This document shows positions 51,611 through 60,450 of a stretch of DNA of 64,000 nucleotides, in pieces. The position numbers were made by a program, and so were the translations under genes. Numbering within the stretch: the stretch's first letter is position 1; every line of letters starts with the position of its first letter. The notes below the pieces were generated by a model. The model was not told where the DNA came from and did not search any database. It worked only from the letters and a program-made list of their open reading frames with translations. The DNA is from Leuconostoc kimchii IMSNU 11154. Its GTDB lineage: Bacteria; Bacillota; Bacilli; Lactobacillales; Lactobacillaceae. The stretch spans positions 62,001-126,000 of the forward strand of contig NC_014136.1 in the NCBI RefSeq assembly GCF_000092505.1, given 5' to 3'.

Positions 51611-51624
51611 TGTAAGCGTTTACA
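51611..51624. promoter_or_regulatory. cre site ahead of cidA
   Basis: TGTAAGCGTTTACA is a near-perfect CcpA site, 24 bases before the cidA start. Confidence 0.88.
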
Positions 51625-51727
51625 TTACATCCTTAATTCTACACCCTCCTACTGATATTGCAAGTGATTTGAAAAAAAAATAAAACAAGACAGATTTTTA
51701 CATGAAAATTTGTGCACAAGCACCATT

Positions 51728-51792
51728 ATAAAAATGCGTTTACACTAAAACACTTGACCGAAAACCGATCTCGTATTTTAGTGTAAACGCAT
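51728..51792 (-). terminator. Long inverted repeat after the Gfo/Idh gene
   Basis: Perfect 17-bp arms (51734-51750 and 51776-51792) with a T5 tract on the minus strand. The arms contain GTGTAAACGCAT, similar to a cre site. Confidence 0.65.
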
Positions 51793-51827
51793 GAATTAAT
51801 ATCGTTAAACAACACTATTAGTAGTTA

Positions 51828-52787
51828 TTATTTTGTCCATTGCGATTTGACAGCTTCAAAAATATGAAATACATCAGCAGTCATGTCGTTATAAATCTTA
51901 CTTTGACTTGGATTCTCAATAATCCTTTCAAAATCTTCAATCTCGTATATCAACGCATTCTGTGTATCACCTGCTGTAATTGATTCGATTTTTTTTGTTT
52001 CCGTATGATACCATGTAGCTTCCTGAGCACGTGGAAATTCGAGCACGCGAATATAGCCTTTGGTTCCTGATATTGTGAGCGCCTTAGGCTGTTTCGCTTG
52101 CATGGATAAAGAAATAGTGGCTAATTCATTGTTTGAGTTACTCAAAATCGTCACTGATTGTTCATCAACGCCCGTCTCAAAATAATTGACGAAAGAGCTA
52201 ATTTGAGTCGGTTGCGCTGACATAAAATAGCGTGCTGCGCTAAATGCATAGCCGCCAATGTCTAGTAGCGCACCACCTGCTAAATCGACATTAAAAAATC
52301 TATTGGTTACATCGTAAGGTTTGTGGCTACCAAACGTCACATTGATGGTCTTGACGATACCTAACTCTCCCACTTCTACCAGTGATTTAATTTTTTTAAT
52401 CAGTGGCATATGTAATAATGTCATTGCCTCCATAAGCATAACATGATGCTTATTCGCGATATAATACAGTTCAGTGAGTTCTGCTTGATTAACCGTCATC
52501 GCTTTTTCGACCAACACATGTTTATCATGCAGTAAAGCCTGCTTTGCTATCTCAAAATGTGTATTATGTGGCGTTGCAATATAAATGGCAGTGATGTCTC
52601 TATTTGTAAGTAACTCTTCTAGTGTTTTAAATTGCTTTTTGATATGGTATCTTTCAGCGAACGGCTTTGTTTTTTCAAAATTCCGGCCAAATACACCCGC
52701 AATCTCCTTGCCGTTATTCCATAGTGTACCTGCCATTTCATTAGCTATTGTTCCAGTGCCAATTACTGCCCAATTTAATGTCATCAT
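51828..52787 (-). CDS. Gfo/Idh/MocA-family oxidoreductase
   Basis: A 319-residue NAD(P)-dependent sugar or polyol dehydrogenase: NWAVIGTGTIANEMAGTL (nucleotide loop), IYIATPHNTHFEIAKQAL, HVLVEKAMTVNQAEL (the E-K motif) and LLDIGGYAFSAARYF. It is full length. It is divergent from a KduD-like gene across a region with LacI-type operators, so both are probably in one sugar-acid pathway. Confidence 0.88.
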   Translation of the reverse strand: MMTLNWAVIGTGTIANEMAGTLWNNGKEIAGVFGRNFEKTKPFAERYHIKKQFKTLEELLTNRDITAIYIATPHNTHFEIAKQALLHDKHVLVEKAMTVNQAELTELYYIANKHHVMLMEAMTLLHMPLIKKIKSLVEVGELGIVKTINVTFGSHKPYDVTNRFFNVDLAGGALLDIGGYAFSAARYFMSAQPTQISSFVNYFETGVDEQSVTILSNSNNELATISLSMQAKQPKALTISGTKGYIRVLEFPRAQEATWYHTETKKIESITAGDTQNALIYEIEDFERIIENPSQSKIYNDMTADVFHIFEAVKSQWTK

Positions 52788-52830
52788 GTTTTCCTTTCTA
52801 ACGACAAATTAATAGTAACTCAAAAACAAA

Positions 52831-52850
52831 TAACGTAAGCGCTTACGTTA
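52831..52850. promoter_or_regulatory. LacI-type operator 1
   Basis: TAACGTAAGCGCTTACGTTA is a perfect palindrome with the CG/GC centre of LacI-family sites, 44 bases before the Gfo/Idh start. Confidence 0.8.
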
Positions 52851-52859
52851 TAGGTACAT

Positions 52860-52873
52860 TGTAAGCGTTTTCC
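52860..52873. promoter_or_regulatory. cre-like site in the divergent promoter region
   Basis: TGTAAGCGTTTTCC fits the CcpA consensus except the last position. Confidence 0.65.
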
Positions 52874-52933
52874 TTTAAAAAGTATATACTTGCTTATTTA
52901 TTTTTATAAGCGTAGTATACAGATATACCTCAT

Positions 52934-52953
52934 ATACGTAAGCGGTTACGTAT
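52934..52953. promoter_or_regulatory. LacI-type operator 2
   Basis: ATACGTAAGCGGTTACGTAT, a palindrome broken only at the centre, shares ACGTAAGCG with operator 1 and lies 31 bases before kduD. The LacI gene downstream is the likely source of the repressor. Confidence 0.8.
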
Positions 52954-52983
52954 AAAATCTGAAATTAAATAATGGAGAAAAAT

Positions 52984-53763
52984 ATGACAGCATTAGATTT
53001 TTCACTCGATACTTTCAGTCTCACTGGCAAAACAGCTTTAATTACAGGTGGTGCGTCTGGTCTTGGGCGGTACTACACGCAAGCCTTAAGTTCAGTTGGC
53101 GCCAATATTTTGGTAGTTTCTTATACCAAAACAGGCTGGGATGAAACGCAAGCAATCGTTGAATCCTACGGCCAAACAATTGACTTCCTTCAACTAGATA
53201 TTACACAAAAAGATGCAGCAAATCAGATAACCCATTTTATCAAAAACAATAGTCACACATTAGACATTCTCGTTAATAACGCGGGTATGCAAAAGCGACA
53301 CGAATGGCAAGACTTTCCGGATGACGATTGGGATGCGGTGATTGATTTAAACTTAAATGCTGTTTATCACATTTCAAAAGCAGTAGCGTTATTAATGTCT
53401 GAAAATGGTGGTGGAAAAATCATCAATATTGGTTCCATGCAATCTTACCGCGCTGGAAAGTTTATTTTCCCATACACTGCCAGTAAGCATGGTGTTATTG
53501 GTTTAACTAAAGCATATGCAGACGCGTTAGCTGTTCACAATATTCAAGTTAATGCGATTGCACCAGGATACATTGATACGCCAATGACCAAATCACTCCA
53601 AGAAGATGAGATGCGGAACAAAGAAATTCTTCAACACATCCCAGCTGGACACTGGGCAGATCCTAAGGAACTCATGGGAACCGTAGTATTCTTGGCTAGC
53701 AATGCTTCGGATTATATCACAGGGGTAACACTTCCAGTTGATGGTGGTTACTTATTAAGATAA
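52984..53763 (+). CDS. kduD: 2-deoxy-D-gluconate 3-dehydrogenase-like SDR (KduD)
   Basis: A 259-residue SDR that oxidises or reduces keto-deoxy sugar acids. FSLTGKTALITGGASGLGRY, DILVNNAGMQKRHEWQDFPD (a KduD hallmark), the catalytic YTASKHGVIGLTKAYADAL and APGYIDTPMT are present. The ATG at 52984 follows GGAG; the ATG at 52972 is part of that site. With the divergent Gfo/Idh gene and LacI regulator it forms a small sugar-acid module lacking kduI and transporters. Confidence 0.88.
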   Translation: MTALDFSLDTFSLTGKTALITGGASGLGRYYTQALSSVGANILVVSYTKTGWDETQAIVESYGQTIDFLQLDITQKDAANQITHFIKNNSHTLDILVNNAGMQKRHEWQDFPDDDWDAVIDLNLNAVYHISKAVALLMSENGGGKIINIGSMQSYRAGKFIFPYTASKHGVIGLTKAYADALAVHNIQVNAIAPGYIDTPMTKSLQEDEMRNKEILQHIPAGHWADPKELMGTVVFLASNASDYITGVTLPVDGGYLLR

Positions 53764-53831
53764 TTGTTTCACAATTAAGACAAACAGACGCACATAAATG
53801 AGTTGCTCTTCTGTTCAAATGCTATAATAAA

Positions 53832-53874
53832 AAAGGCTCAGTGTCTCAGTAAATACCTAAAACACTGAGCCTTT
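53832..53874 (+). terminator. Terminator between kduD and the LacI gene
   Basis: Arms AAAGGCTCAGTGT and ACACTGAGCCTTT with a 17-base loop. Confidence 0.75.
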
Positions 53875-53898
53875 AAATTTAAACAATAGGCCTAACAC

Positions 53899-54870
53899 AT
53901 GGATAAAAATAAAAAATTAACCATCGTCGACATTGCTACCAAAGCAGGCGTTTCAACCGCCACAGTTAGCCGATTTCTCAATGGTCAGCTGAACCAAATG
54001 TCTGAAAAAACAGCAGTAAAATTACAAAAAATAATCGAAGAGACTTCTTATACTAGAAATGTTGCTGCTGTGCAATTAGCAAAACAGAAATCAAATTTAG
54101 TGGCTGTTATCGCCTCCAATATTGATGAGTATTTTTCTTCAGAATATTTTAAAGGTATTGTATCTATTTTAAGTGCACAAGGTTTTATTGGTGTACTTTT
54201 TGATTCGAATTCAAATACAACCACTGAATCTGCGCTTATGGCGTCCGTTTACAATCAAAAATTTGCCGGGATGGTTTTACAACCAGTATCTACTGATCCC
54301 CACTTAATTGAAAAATTTACTAATGATGCGGTGCCCGTTGTTTTAATTGACCGCGATATTGGCAACGGTCAATCAATCACTGTTACCACAAATAATTTTC
54401 AAGTCACAAAATATGCAATGGAACATTTTTTAAATCAAGGCTTTAACAAGGTAACCATCATTACTGAACCCATTAATCGTATCTCAACGCGTGTCGAAAG
54501 AATTGCAGGTGTACGATCTGTTTTTGATCATTCACAACTTATCGAAGTGGATTCTGATCATCTTAATTTTTCAGAATTATCCGATGAATTAGATATAAAC
54601 AATCCAAAAAATCTTTTATTTGTACTTAAAGAACGCCTTTTAATTCAATTATTGGCCAATACTAAACTTTTGAATGAGCCAAAGATACCACAAAGAATCA
54701 CCGGTTTTATTGATACAAGTATGCCAAAATATTTAGCGCCAAACTATAAATTTATTCAACAATCACCATTTTTGATGGGCGCCACGGCGGCTGAGGTTTT
54801 ACTGGCTCAGATTTCAGCAAAACAGCCTGAACACATAAAACAAATTGTTATTCCCTCTAAGTTTGAATGA
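53899..54870 (+). CDS. LacI-family transcriptional regulator (KdgR-like)
   Basis: A 323-residue repressor. The N-terminal HTH is TIVDIATKAGVSTATVSRFL followed by a hinge, then a periplasmic-binding-like effector domain (LVAVIASNIDEYFSSEYFKG, VPVVLIDRDIGNGQSITV). It resembles KdgR regulators of pectin-derived keto-deoxygluconate genes. Operators of matching symmetry occur at 52831 and 52934. The ribosome site is weak. Confidence 0.86.
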   Translation: MDKNKKLTIVDIATKAGVSTATVSRFLNGQLNQMSEKTAVKLQKIIEETSYTRNVAAVQLAKQKSNLVAVIASNIDEYFSSEYFKGIVSILSAQGFIGVLFDSNSNTTTESALMASVYNQKFAGMVLQPVSTDPHLIEKFTNDAVPVVLIDRDIGNGQSITVTTNNFQVTKYAMEHFLNQGFNKVTIITEPINRISTRVERIAGVRSVFDHSQLIEVDSDHLNFSELSDELDINNPKNLLFVLKERLLIQLLANTKLLNEPKIPQRITGFIDTSMPKYLAPNYKFIQQSPFLMGATAAEVLLAQISAKQPEHIKQIVIPSKFE

Positions 54871-54879
54871 GATACTTTA

Positions 54880-54900
54880 TGTCATTATCCGATAATGACA
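54880..54900. repeat. 21-bp palindrome between convergent genes
   Basis: TGTCATTATC and GATAATGACA around a single C. There is no T run, so it is not a standard terminator; its role is unclear. Confidence 0.5.
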
Positions 54901-54914
54901 GCAATGCTATAATG

Positions 54915-55580
54915 CTAAACCAGCCACTTTTCTTCTTGATAAGCCATTTCCCAAAAAAGTACTTCATATCGTAAGGAATTTTTAAAAATATTTATTAAAC
55001 GAACACGTTGCGTCAACGTCTGTTGCGCTGTTATTCGGTCGAATTCTTGAATTAGCCATTCGGTCAATGCGCTAAAATCAGGTGAACTATACATCGCAAT
55101 CCACTCACCATACAGTACATTTTTAGCACCTGGTGAATGGGCTAAGTTTTTACCAATCGTCTCATATCCCCACATACAAGGTAAGAGTACAGCCAAAAGT
55201 TCAGCTTGACCGCCAGTTTGAGCAACTGATAATAAATAGTTTTTGTATGCCAATGTTGTTGGTGCAGGCTCCGCAGATGCTAGTGTTTCTTCGCTAATGT
55301 TAAATTGCGCAGCATATTGTCGATGCAATGACATTTCTTCAGTTAAAATTGACTGTAGCGTATTTGAAAATTGTATCATTGTTTTCAAATCAGGACTTTT
55401 GAGAGCACCTAACGCAAACACTTTGGCATAATCCATCAAATATACATAGTCTTGTACCATATAATATTTGAACTTTTTAACTGGCAAAGTACCCGCGCCA
55501 ATTTCTTGCACGAATGGATGTTTTAGATTAGCCTGCCAAATATTGTCGATTTCCGTTATAATTTCTTGACTAAATCCCAT
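54915..55580 (-). CDS. tenA: Thiaminase II / aminopyrimidine aminohydrolase TenA
   Basis: A 221-residue TenA. LKHPFVQEIGAGTLPVKKFK, YYMVQDYVYLMDYAKVFALG, then the catalytic cysteine in LLPCMWGYETIGKNLA and SSPDFSALTEWLI are intact. TenA hydrolyses aminomethylpyrimidine, made from base-degraded thiamin, to hydroxymethylpyrimidine. The ATG at 55580 (AAAGGAG site) is used rather than a GTG two codons upstream. It follows the YlmB-like gene at once, and both lie behind a TPP riboswitch. Confidence 0.92.
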   Translation of the reverse strand: MGFSQEIITEIDNIWQANLKHPFVQEIGAGTLPVKKFKYYMVQDYVYLMDYAKVFALGALKSPDLKTMIQFSNTLQSILTEEMSLHRQYAAQFNISEETLASAEPAPTTLAYKNYLLSVAQTGGQAELLAVLLPCMWGYETIGKNLAHSPGAKNVLYGEWIAMYSSPDFSALTEWLIQEFDRITAQQTLTQRVRLINIFKNSLRYEVLFWEMAYQEEKWLV

Positions 55581-55582
55581 TT

Positions 55583-56848
55583 TCACTCCTTTTTAGTGTG
55601 TGCCCAATCTACAATAAACTGTGCTAAAGCTTGACTATATTTTACTAAACGTGCCACTGAAATACTTTCGTCAACTGCGTGTGCATGACGTAAGTCACCC
55701 GGTCCATAAATCACAGCTGGAATGTGTGCATCACCAAACCAACCACCATCTGTTACACTTGTTGAAACAGAAACTTGCGTTTTCTTTTCAAAAGTAGTTA
55801 GATGTGCGTTTAACAACGTTTGTACTGCAGGATGTTTTTCATCCACCTCTAATGCAGGGAAAATTTCACCGCGATCTTCAATCATTGAATGTCCACCCCA
55901 TTCAAAGGTGGGTAGATGATCTCGCAACCATGGATCTGCTTGTGCTAATCGCGTAACAAATGATTCAACTTCTTGTGTGACAGATTGATAGGTTTCATTT
56001 GGATAAAAATGAACGGTTAGCCATAAGCGGGCTTCGTCAGCAATAAATGCTGCATTTCTGCCGCCCTCAATTACTGCTGGATTTATTGTATTCGTACCAG
56101 CAGGGAAGCCAGGATAACTTTTTGTCACTGCCCAATCACGTTCTAGCTCCTGTAAACCAATGATTAACTTGGCCATCTTTTCAATAGCACTCGCCGCCCT
56201 TAATCCACCACCAGCATGAATCATTTCACGGCGTAAACCATCATGGTAGGTTTTATCACTTTTAATTGTCACCCATCCTGTAATAACACCGCCTTGTCCT
56301 TGGATCTCTAAATCACTCGAATCGGTTACAAGTGCAAAATCTGCTATGTAGCCATGTTCAATTGTTGATTTCGTTCCCGCCTCACCAACTTCTTCCCCAA
56401 TGACTGATTCAAAAAGCAGCTTTCCAGGCAACGAAATATTTTGATCGTGCAAAATTTTCAACGCAAATAATGCAGCAGCAAGCCCACCTTTCATGTCTGA
56501 TACACCGCGGCCAATAATTCGATCATCACGAACGGTCGCTTTAAAAGGTGTAAAAGTCCAACTTTCATTCGGGTTTAACGCAGCAACATCCATATGCCCA
56601 TTAATGATCAAACTTTGATATGCTGGATTGCCCCTTTTGGTTCCAACAACAATATCATCATTATCGTATAACGCCCATTGGTCAATACTAAAACCCAAAG
56701 AGCTTAAAAAGTCAGCGACAAAATTTTGTGCTTCCCGCGTATTTCGTGCGGGTGGTGCTGGTGTTTCGAAAGCAACCAGATTTTTTACTAAGTCCAATAG
56801 CTCGTCTTGTCGTGACTCAATTTGTTGATTAACTTTTGTTAAATCCAT
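55583..56848 (-). CDS. ylmB: ArgE/DapE-family deformylase, YlmB-like (thiamin salvage)
   Basis: A 421-residue metallopeptidase-fold deacylase: LIINGHMDVAALNPNE (metal His and Asp), RGVSDMKGGLAAALFAL, the catalytic ESVIGEEVGEAGTK and VTDSSDLEI. B. subtilis YlmB removes the formyl group of a degraded thiamin pyrimidine before TenA acts. The TPP riboswitch and tenA neighbour make that role very likely. In the absence of context it would be called acetylornithine deacetylase. Confidence 0.85.
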   Translation of the reverse strand: MDLTKVNQQIESRQDELLDLVKNLVAFETPAPPARNTREAQNFVADFLSSLGFSIDQWALYDNDDIVVGTKRGNPAYQSLIINGHMDVAALNPNESWTFTPFKATVRDDRIIGRGVSDMKGGLAAALFALKILHDQNISLPGKLLFESVIGEEVGEAGTKSTIEHGYIADFALVTDSSDLEIQGQGGVITGWVTIKSDKTYHDGLRREMIHAGGGLRAASAIEKMAKLIIGLQELERDWAVTKSYPGFPAGTNTINPAVIEGGRNAAFIADEARLWLTVHFYPNETYQSVTQEVESFVTRLAQADPWLRDHLPTFEWGGHSMIEDRGEIFPALEVDEKHPAVQTLLNAHLTTFEKKTQVSVSTSVTDGGWFGDAHIPAVIYGPGDLRHAHAVDESISVARLVKYSQALAQFIVDWAHTKKE

Positions 56849-56861
56849 GCTTCACCTCCAC

Positions 56862-56894
56862 AAAAAAGCACTCTTGCCAGCGGACAAAAGTGCT
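56862..56894 (-). terminator. Expression-platform terminator of the TPP riboswitch
   Basis: Leftward stem AGCACT...AGTGCT (56889-56894 with 56867-56872), extended inward, followed by T6, 14 bases ahead of the start codon. Confidence 0.82.
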
Positions 56895-56949
56895 CCAAAA
56901 AATGGATTTAATATATGCGTTACAAATCAGTTAATGTTGCAACACAAAA

Positions 56950-57019
56950 CACTTTCCTACGCTAGTCCAAACTAGTTCAGGTTCAAAGGGTACTTCTCAG
57001 CCATGTGGCGCCCCTAGTT
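56950..57019 (-). promoter_or_regulatory. TPP (thi-box) riboswitch aptamer
   Basis: Leftward the sequence contains GGGGCGCC, GGCTGAGAAGTACCC, TTTGAACCTGA and GCGTAGGAAAGTG in order, the conserved blocks of the thi box. Thiamin diphosphate should favour the downstream terminator and switch off ylmB-tenA. Confidence 0.95.
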
Positions 57020-57126
57020 CAATTGATTATAGTTTATTTTGATAAACTTGTCAAAAATTCTTCCTTTTTTCAATTTGTTTGATACCATATTTGATTAAAC
57101 AGGCATAAAGTAATAAATTGCATCAC

Positions 57127-57960
57127 TTAATAATACTCACCATAGTTCAAACGCAATAATTGTTCATAATGCTTATATAGAATAGCAAAGCGGTTAAGGT
57201 TTCTCTTTTCCCATGGTTTAGGATGACCACAGAAGTGCAAAATAACTGTATTTTCAATAACCCATGGTAAATCAATACTCCCTAAACTTTTAGTAAAATG
57301 CACGATATTATCTCGTGTATCGTAATTCCAAATCTCCTCAGGAATACTCAAAATATGATCACTATACAAATAATTCAATATATCTTGATCTGGTAATATT
57401 AGTCTTTTAGCATAGCGATCAATGGCCGAAGTAATATCGTCTAATTTTACCTTTTCTCTCATTTTATTTAAGTCCATTAACATCACGCCAGAATTAAAAT
57501 ACTTATTTTTATTTTGAAATCGTACGTTGTTTATAGTTTGACTAACGCCTGTTAAACCATTGTGACTAGCTGCTGCAATCATCTGATTCTTCATATCTAG
57601 CGTCCATAAAGATCTTATTGGGTTAATCACTAAAATATCAGGATCTAAATATAAAATACGTGTCAACGTCTTCGGTAAGTATTCTCCACACAAAAGCCTG
57701 AAATACATTTCAGCTGGATATTGTTTCAATACAGGTGCTGATGACCAAACATCGACATCTACATGAACCATATGTAATTGATAACCTAATTTGCTAACGA
57801 ATGCTACTAATTGTTTGCTAGACGATTCTGAAATAGCATGATGTGCTAGCCAAATGTCGAACTGATCATCTGTATTGGTTTGCTTAATTGATAATAACAT
57901 GACTTTAAATTGCGTGAGATAATTGTCATCTAGTGTTGTTAATATATTGATTGTTGCCAT
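57127..57960 (-). CDS. Glycosyltransferase family 8 protein
   Basis: A 277-residue GT8 enzyme: INILTTLDDNYLTQFKVMLL, ILYLDPDILVINPI (the D-x-D metal site), KYFNSGVMLMDL and ILHFCGHPKPWEKR near the end. It transfers glucose or galactose from a UDP-sugar, retaining configuration. It stands alone; wall polymer decoration is possible but not shown. Confidence 0.9.
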   Translation of the reverse strand: MATINILTTLDDNYLTQFKVMLLSIKQTNTDDQFDIWLAHHAISESSSKQLVAFVSKLGYQLHMVHVDVDVWSSAPVLKQYPAEMYFRLLCGEYLPKTLTRILYLDPDILVINPIRSLWTLDMKNQMIAAASHNGLTGVSQTINNVRFQNKNKYFNSGVMLMDLNKMREKVKLDDITSAIDRYAKRLILPDQDILNYLYSDHILSIPEEIWNYDTRDNIVHFTKSLGSIDLPWVIENTVILHFCGHPKPWEKRNLNRFAILYKHYEQLLRLNYGEYY

Positions 57961-58070
57961 TTCTCATCTTTCCTATGAATATGTCATTGTTATCATAACA
58001 ATACGCGATAATTCCTCCTTTGTAAAGCGTCAAATGATCAATAGAGAGATGGTATTTGTTAGCAAACAAA

Positions 58071-58117
58071 GTAACAGAGAAACATTGCAAAATGATCGCA
58101 CAATGTTTCTCTGTTAC
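58071..58117 (-). terminator. Hairpin at the end of the GNAT pair
   Basis: Perfect 17-bp stem (58071-58087 with 58101-58117), 13-base loop, TTTG-rich tail leftward; overlaps the stop codon of the gene at 58114. Confidence 0.7.
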
Positions 58118-58836
58118 ATATCGGTTAATTTATTTTTCTGAATGCCTTCGTTATCAAAATTAGATTTGTTGAGCCACTTTTCCATCCTGTTTTTAATACT
58201 AGGCCATTCATAATCAGTAATCGAAAACCAGGCTGTATCTCTATTTCTATTTTTGTATACCCACATATTCCTAAAAATACCTTCGAAAGAAAATCCCAAA
58301 CGTGTAGCAGCGTGCTTTGATGCTTCATTACAGTCATCACACATCCAAACATATCTACGATATCCTAGTTGATCAAATACATACGTCATTAAAAGGAACT
58401 GCGCCTCAGTGGCAATTTTTGTCTTTTTCATTGAATCAGAATAAATAACATAACCAATTTCAAGGCTACCGTTTTCTTGATCAATCGCAACTAATGCAAA
58501 ACTTCCTAATACTTTCTGAGTTGATTTATCTACAATGGCATAATAAATTGACTGCTTTTCGTGCTCGATTTTAGTCAAATAGTTCCAAAATGTATCACGA
58601 TTTTTAAAGTGATTTAGGGATAAATAAGTCCATGTTTCCGAGTTACTCTCCGGACCAAAAAAACGATACAAATCATCAAAATGAACTTTTTTATCAATTT
58701 TTTGTAAGATACAATATTGACCCGTATGCGTTTTCTTATCTGGAAACGGCCGAGTTGTCCAATTGGGAACCGAATAACCGACTATTTGTGCCCTATCATT
58801 TAACTTTTCTTTTTTTAACATATTAAATTCACGCAT
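58114..58836 (-). CDS. RimJ/RimL-type GNAT acetyltransferase
   Basis: A 240-residue GNAT of the ribosomal-protein-acetyltransferase-like group: TQKVLGSFALVAIDQENGSL, EIGYVIYSDSMKKTKIATEA and CNEASKHAATRLGFSFEGIF. An extra 30 residues precede the usual start, and the start codon (58836) overlaps the upstream gene by 8 bases with no clear ribosome site. Translation is probably coupled. The substrate is unknown. Confidence 0.82.
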   Translation of the reverse strand: MREFNMLKKEKLNDRAQIVGYSVPNWTTRPFPDKKTHTGQYCILQKIDKKVHFDDLYRFFGPESNSETWTYLSLNHFKNRDTFWNYLTKIEHEKQSIYYAIVDKSTQKVLGSFALVAIDQENGSLEIGYVIYSDSMKKTKIATEAQFLLMTYVFDQLGYRRYVWMCDDCNEASKHAATRLGFSFEGIFRNMWVYKNRNRDTAWFSITDYEWPSIKNRMEKWLNKSNFDNEGIQKNKLTDM

Positions 58837-59371
58837 TGATTATCTGAAATTCGTAAAATACACAATCATCTATTCCTTGGTTATCAAAACTAGGTAAATC
58901 ATATCGTCCAATATATGCAAAACCATTTTTTTCGTACAATCTACGAGCTGGGACATTATCAACTAGTGTATCTAATCGTATTGCGTACATGTTATTTTTT
59001 ACAGCAAACATCTTAATAAAATCAATAATTTGACTGGCAATACCTTGGTTGAGTCTTTTTGGGTGCGCGATTAACGTATGAACAACTAAGCTCTTTTGAT
59101 CAGATTCATCACTACTTTTCGACCAGTTTAAAGCCTTATACGCTTCTTGTGAATCTGTATTAAGTATAACAGAGCCAACCACAACGCCTTTTTCATCCAA
59201 ACAAATAAAAAATTCATCTTTCAATACTGCCACTAAGGCATCTGAGATGTGGGGGTATACTCCTGGTATCCAGCTCGTCTGAATCGGATCGATATGTGGT
59301 AGGGCATCTTTGTAAAATGTTTCAATAGCCAGGTGATCATTTTGATCTGCGCGGCGCACCTTGTATAACAT
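58829..59371 (-). CDS. GNAT-family N-acetyltransferase
   Basis: A 180-residue GNAT: VRRADQNDHLAIETFYKDAL, then VHTLIAHPKRLNQGIASQII (acetyl-CoA loop) and ARRLYEKNGFAYIGRYDLPS. The ATG at 59371 follows AAGGAG, so the longer frame to 59488 is not used. It overlaps the next GNAT by 8 bases, forming a two-gene operon of unrelated acetyltransferases. Confidence 0.84.
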   Translation of the reverse strand: MLYKVRRADQNDHLAIETFYKDALPHIDPIQTSWIPGVYPHISDALVAVLKDEFFICLDEKGVVVGSVILNTDSQEAYKALNWSKSSDESDQKSLVVHTLIAHPKRLNQGIASQIIDFIKMFAVKNNMYAIRLDTLVDNVPARRLYEKNGFAYIGRYDLPSFDNQGIDDCVFYEFQIINA

Positions 59372-59469
59372 ATAGTTCTCCTTTTTCTGTGTTATGTTTC
59401 TAAAAATGTTTATTGTCTTATTATACTGAATTTCTAATATTTTTAAAATAATGATGACAATTTGCACAT

Positions 59470-59512
59470 AAAAAGAGCGAATTAACAAAAACTGTTAATC
59501 CGTTCTTTTTTA
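59470..59512 (-). terminator. Terminator of the SDR gene
   Basis: Arms AAAAAGAGCGAATTAACA and its complement with two mismatches, T-rich on both ends. Confidence 0.8.
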
Positions 59513-59536
59513 ATTTTTTAGGCTATCGGCGTCGTG

Positions 59537-60376
59537 TTACTCAAAATCTGTTGAAACAGTTCGTGAATAATTCTCTTTAAATTGCTTTTGTAATTCTTCT
59601 ACTTTTTCTGTTGCTCTAACATACGCATCTGATCCAAGTAATAGACGTAAAGGGTGCTTGCCAGATAGTTGTAGTTCGTAAATAACCTTCGCTGCCTTAT
59701 TTGGGTCACCCGGTTGATTTCCAGACAGTAATTTTAAGTTTTTAATATTTCGACCAGCCGTGTTGATGTAACTTGACGCAATATTTTTATTTTCAATGGC
59801 CGATCTGCTGGCAAAATCAGTATTGAAATCTCCTGGCTCTATTAAAGTCACGTCTATCCCAAGTGGATTGACTTCTAATGCTAAACTTTCTGTCAATCCT
59901 TCTAAAGCAAATTTGGTAGCATGATAATACCCAAATCCTGCAAAAGCACGTAACCCGCCTAGAGAGGATACATTCATAATATAGCCATGGTGTTGTTTTC
60001 TCATGATTGGCAACACATTGTCTAACATGTTTTTAATTCCCCAGAAGTTCACATTAAACATATTTTGCACTAACCTATCATCTGCACACTCGACAGATGA
60101 GAAATAAGCATAACCAGCATTATTCACCAAAACATCTATCGTATGCCAAGTTTTTACAACCATATCTATACTTTCTTGTACTTGTACTTTATTTGTCACG
60201 TCTAAAGCTAATATCAGTAGATTATCTAAATGTTCCCAATTTGGGACATATTTTTTAATATCCTCAGGATTTCTTGCAGTGGCTGTTACCCTGCAATTCT
60301 GTGTCAACAGATACTCAACTAATGCTTTACCTAGGCCTGTGGAAGCACCTGTAATAAACCAAACATCTTTACTCAT
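59537..60376 (-). CDS. Short-chain dehydrogenase/reductase
   Basis: A 279-residue classical SDR: VWFITGASTGLGKALVEYLL, LVNNAGYAYFSSVE, and the catalytic YYHATKFALEGLTESLALEV. The C-terminus has extra helical sequence, as in the YusZ-type oxidoreductases. The ATG at 60376 follows AAAGGAG. It is divergent from a MerR gene, the common arrangement for inducible SDRs. Confidence 0.88.
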   Translation of the reverse strand: MSKDVWFITGASTGLGKALVEYLLTQNCRVTATARNPEDIKKYVPNWEHLDNLLILALDVTNKVQVQESIDMVVKTWHTIDVLVNNAGYAYFSSVECADDRLVQNMFNVNFWGIKNMLDNVLPIMRKQHHGYIMNVSSLGGLRAFAGFGYYHATKFALEGLTESLALEVNPLGIDVTLIEPGDFNTDFASRSAIENKNIASSYINTAGRNIKNLKLLSGNQPGDPNKAAKVIYELQLSGKHPLRLLLGSDAYVRATEKVEELQKQFKENYSRTVSTDFE

Positions 60377-60420
60377 TGTAAATTCTCCTTTAATCAATTA
60401 GTATGATAACTATACTGCAT

Positions 60421-60433
60421 GATAGTAACTATC
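60421..60433. promoter_or_regulatory. Palindrome in the SDR/MerR divergent promoter
   Basis: GATAGTAACTATC, 18 bases before the MerR start; a second related half, GATAACTAT, is at 60405-60413. Likely MerR site. Confidence 0.55.
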
Positions 60434-60450
60434 AGTCAAGGAGTAATAAC

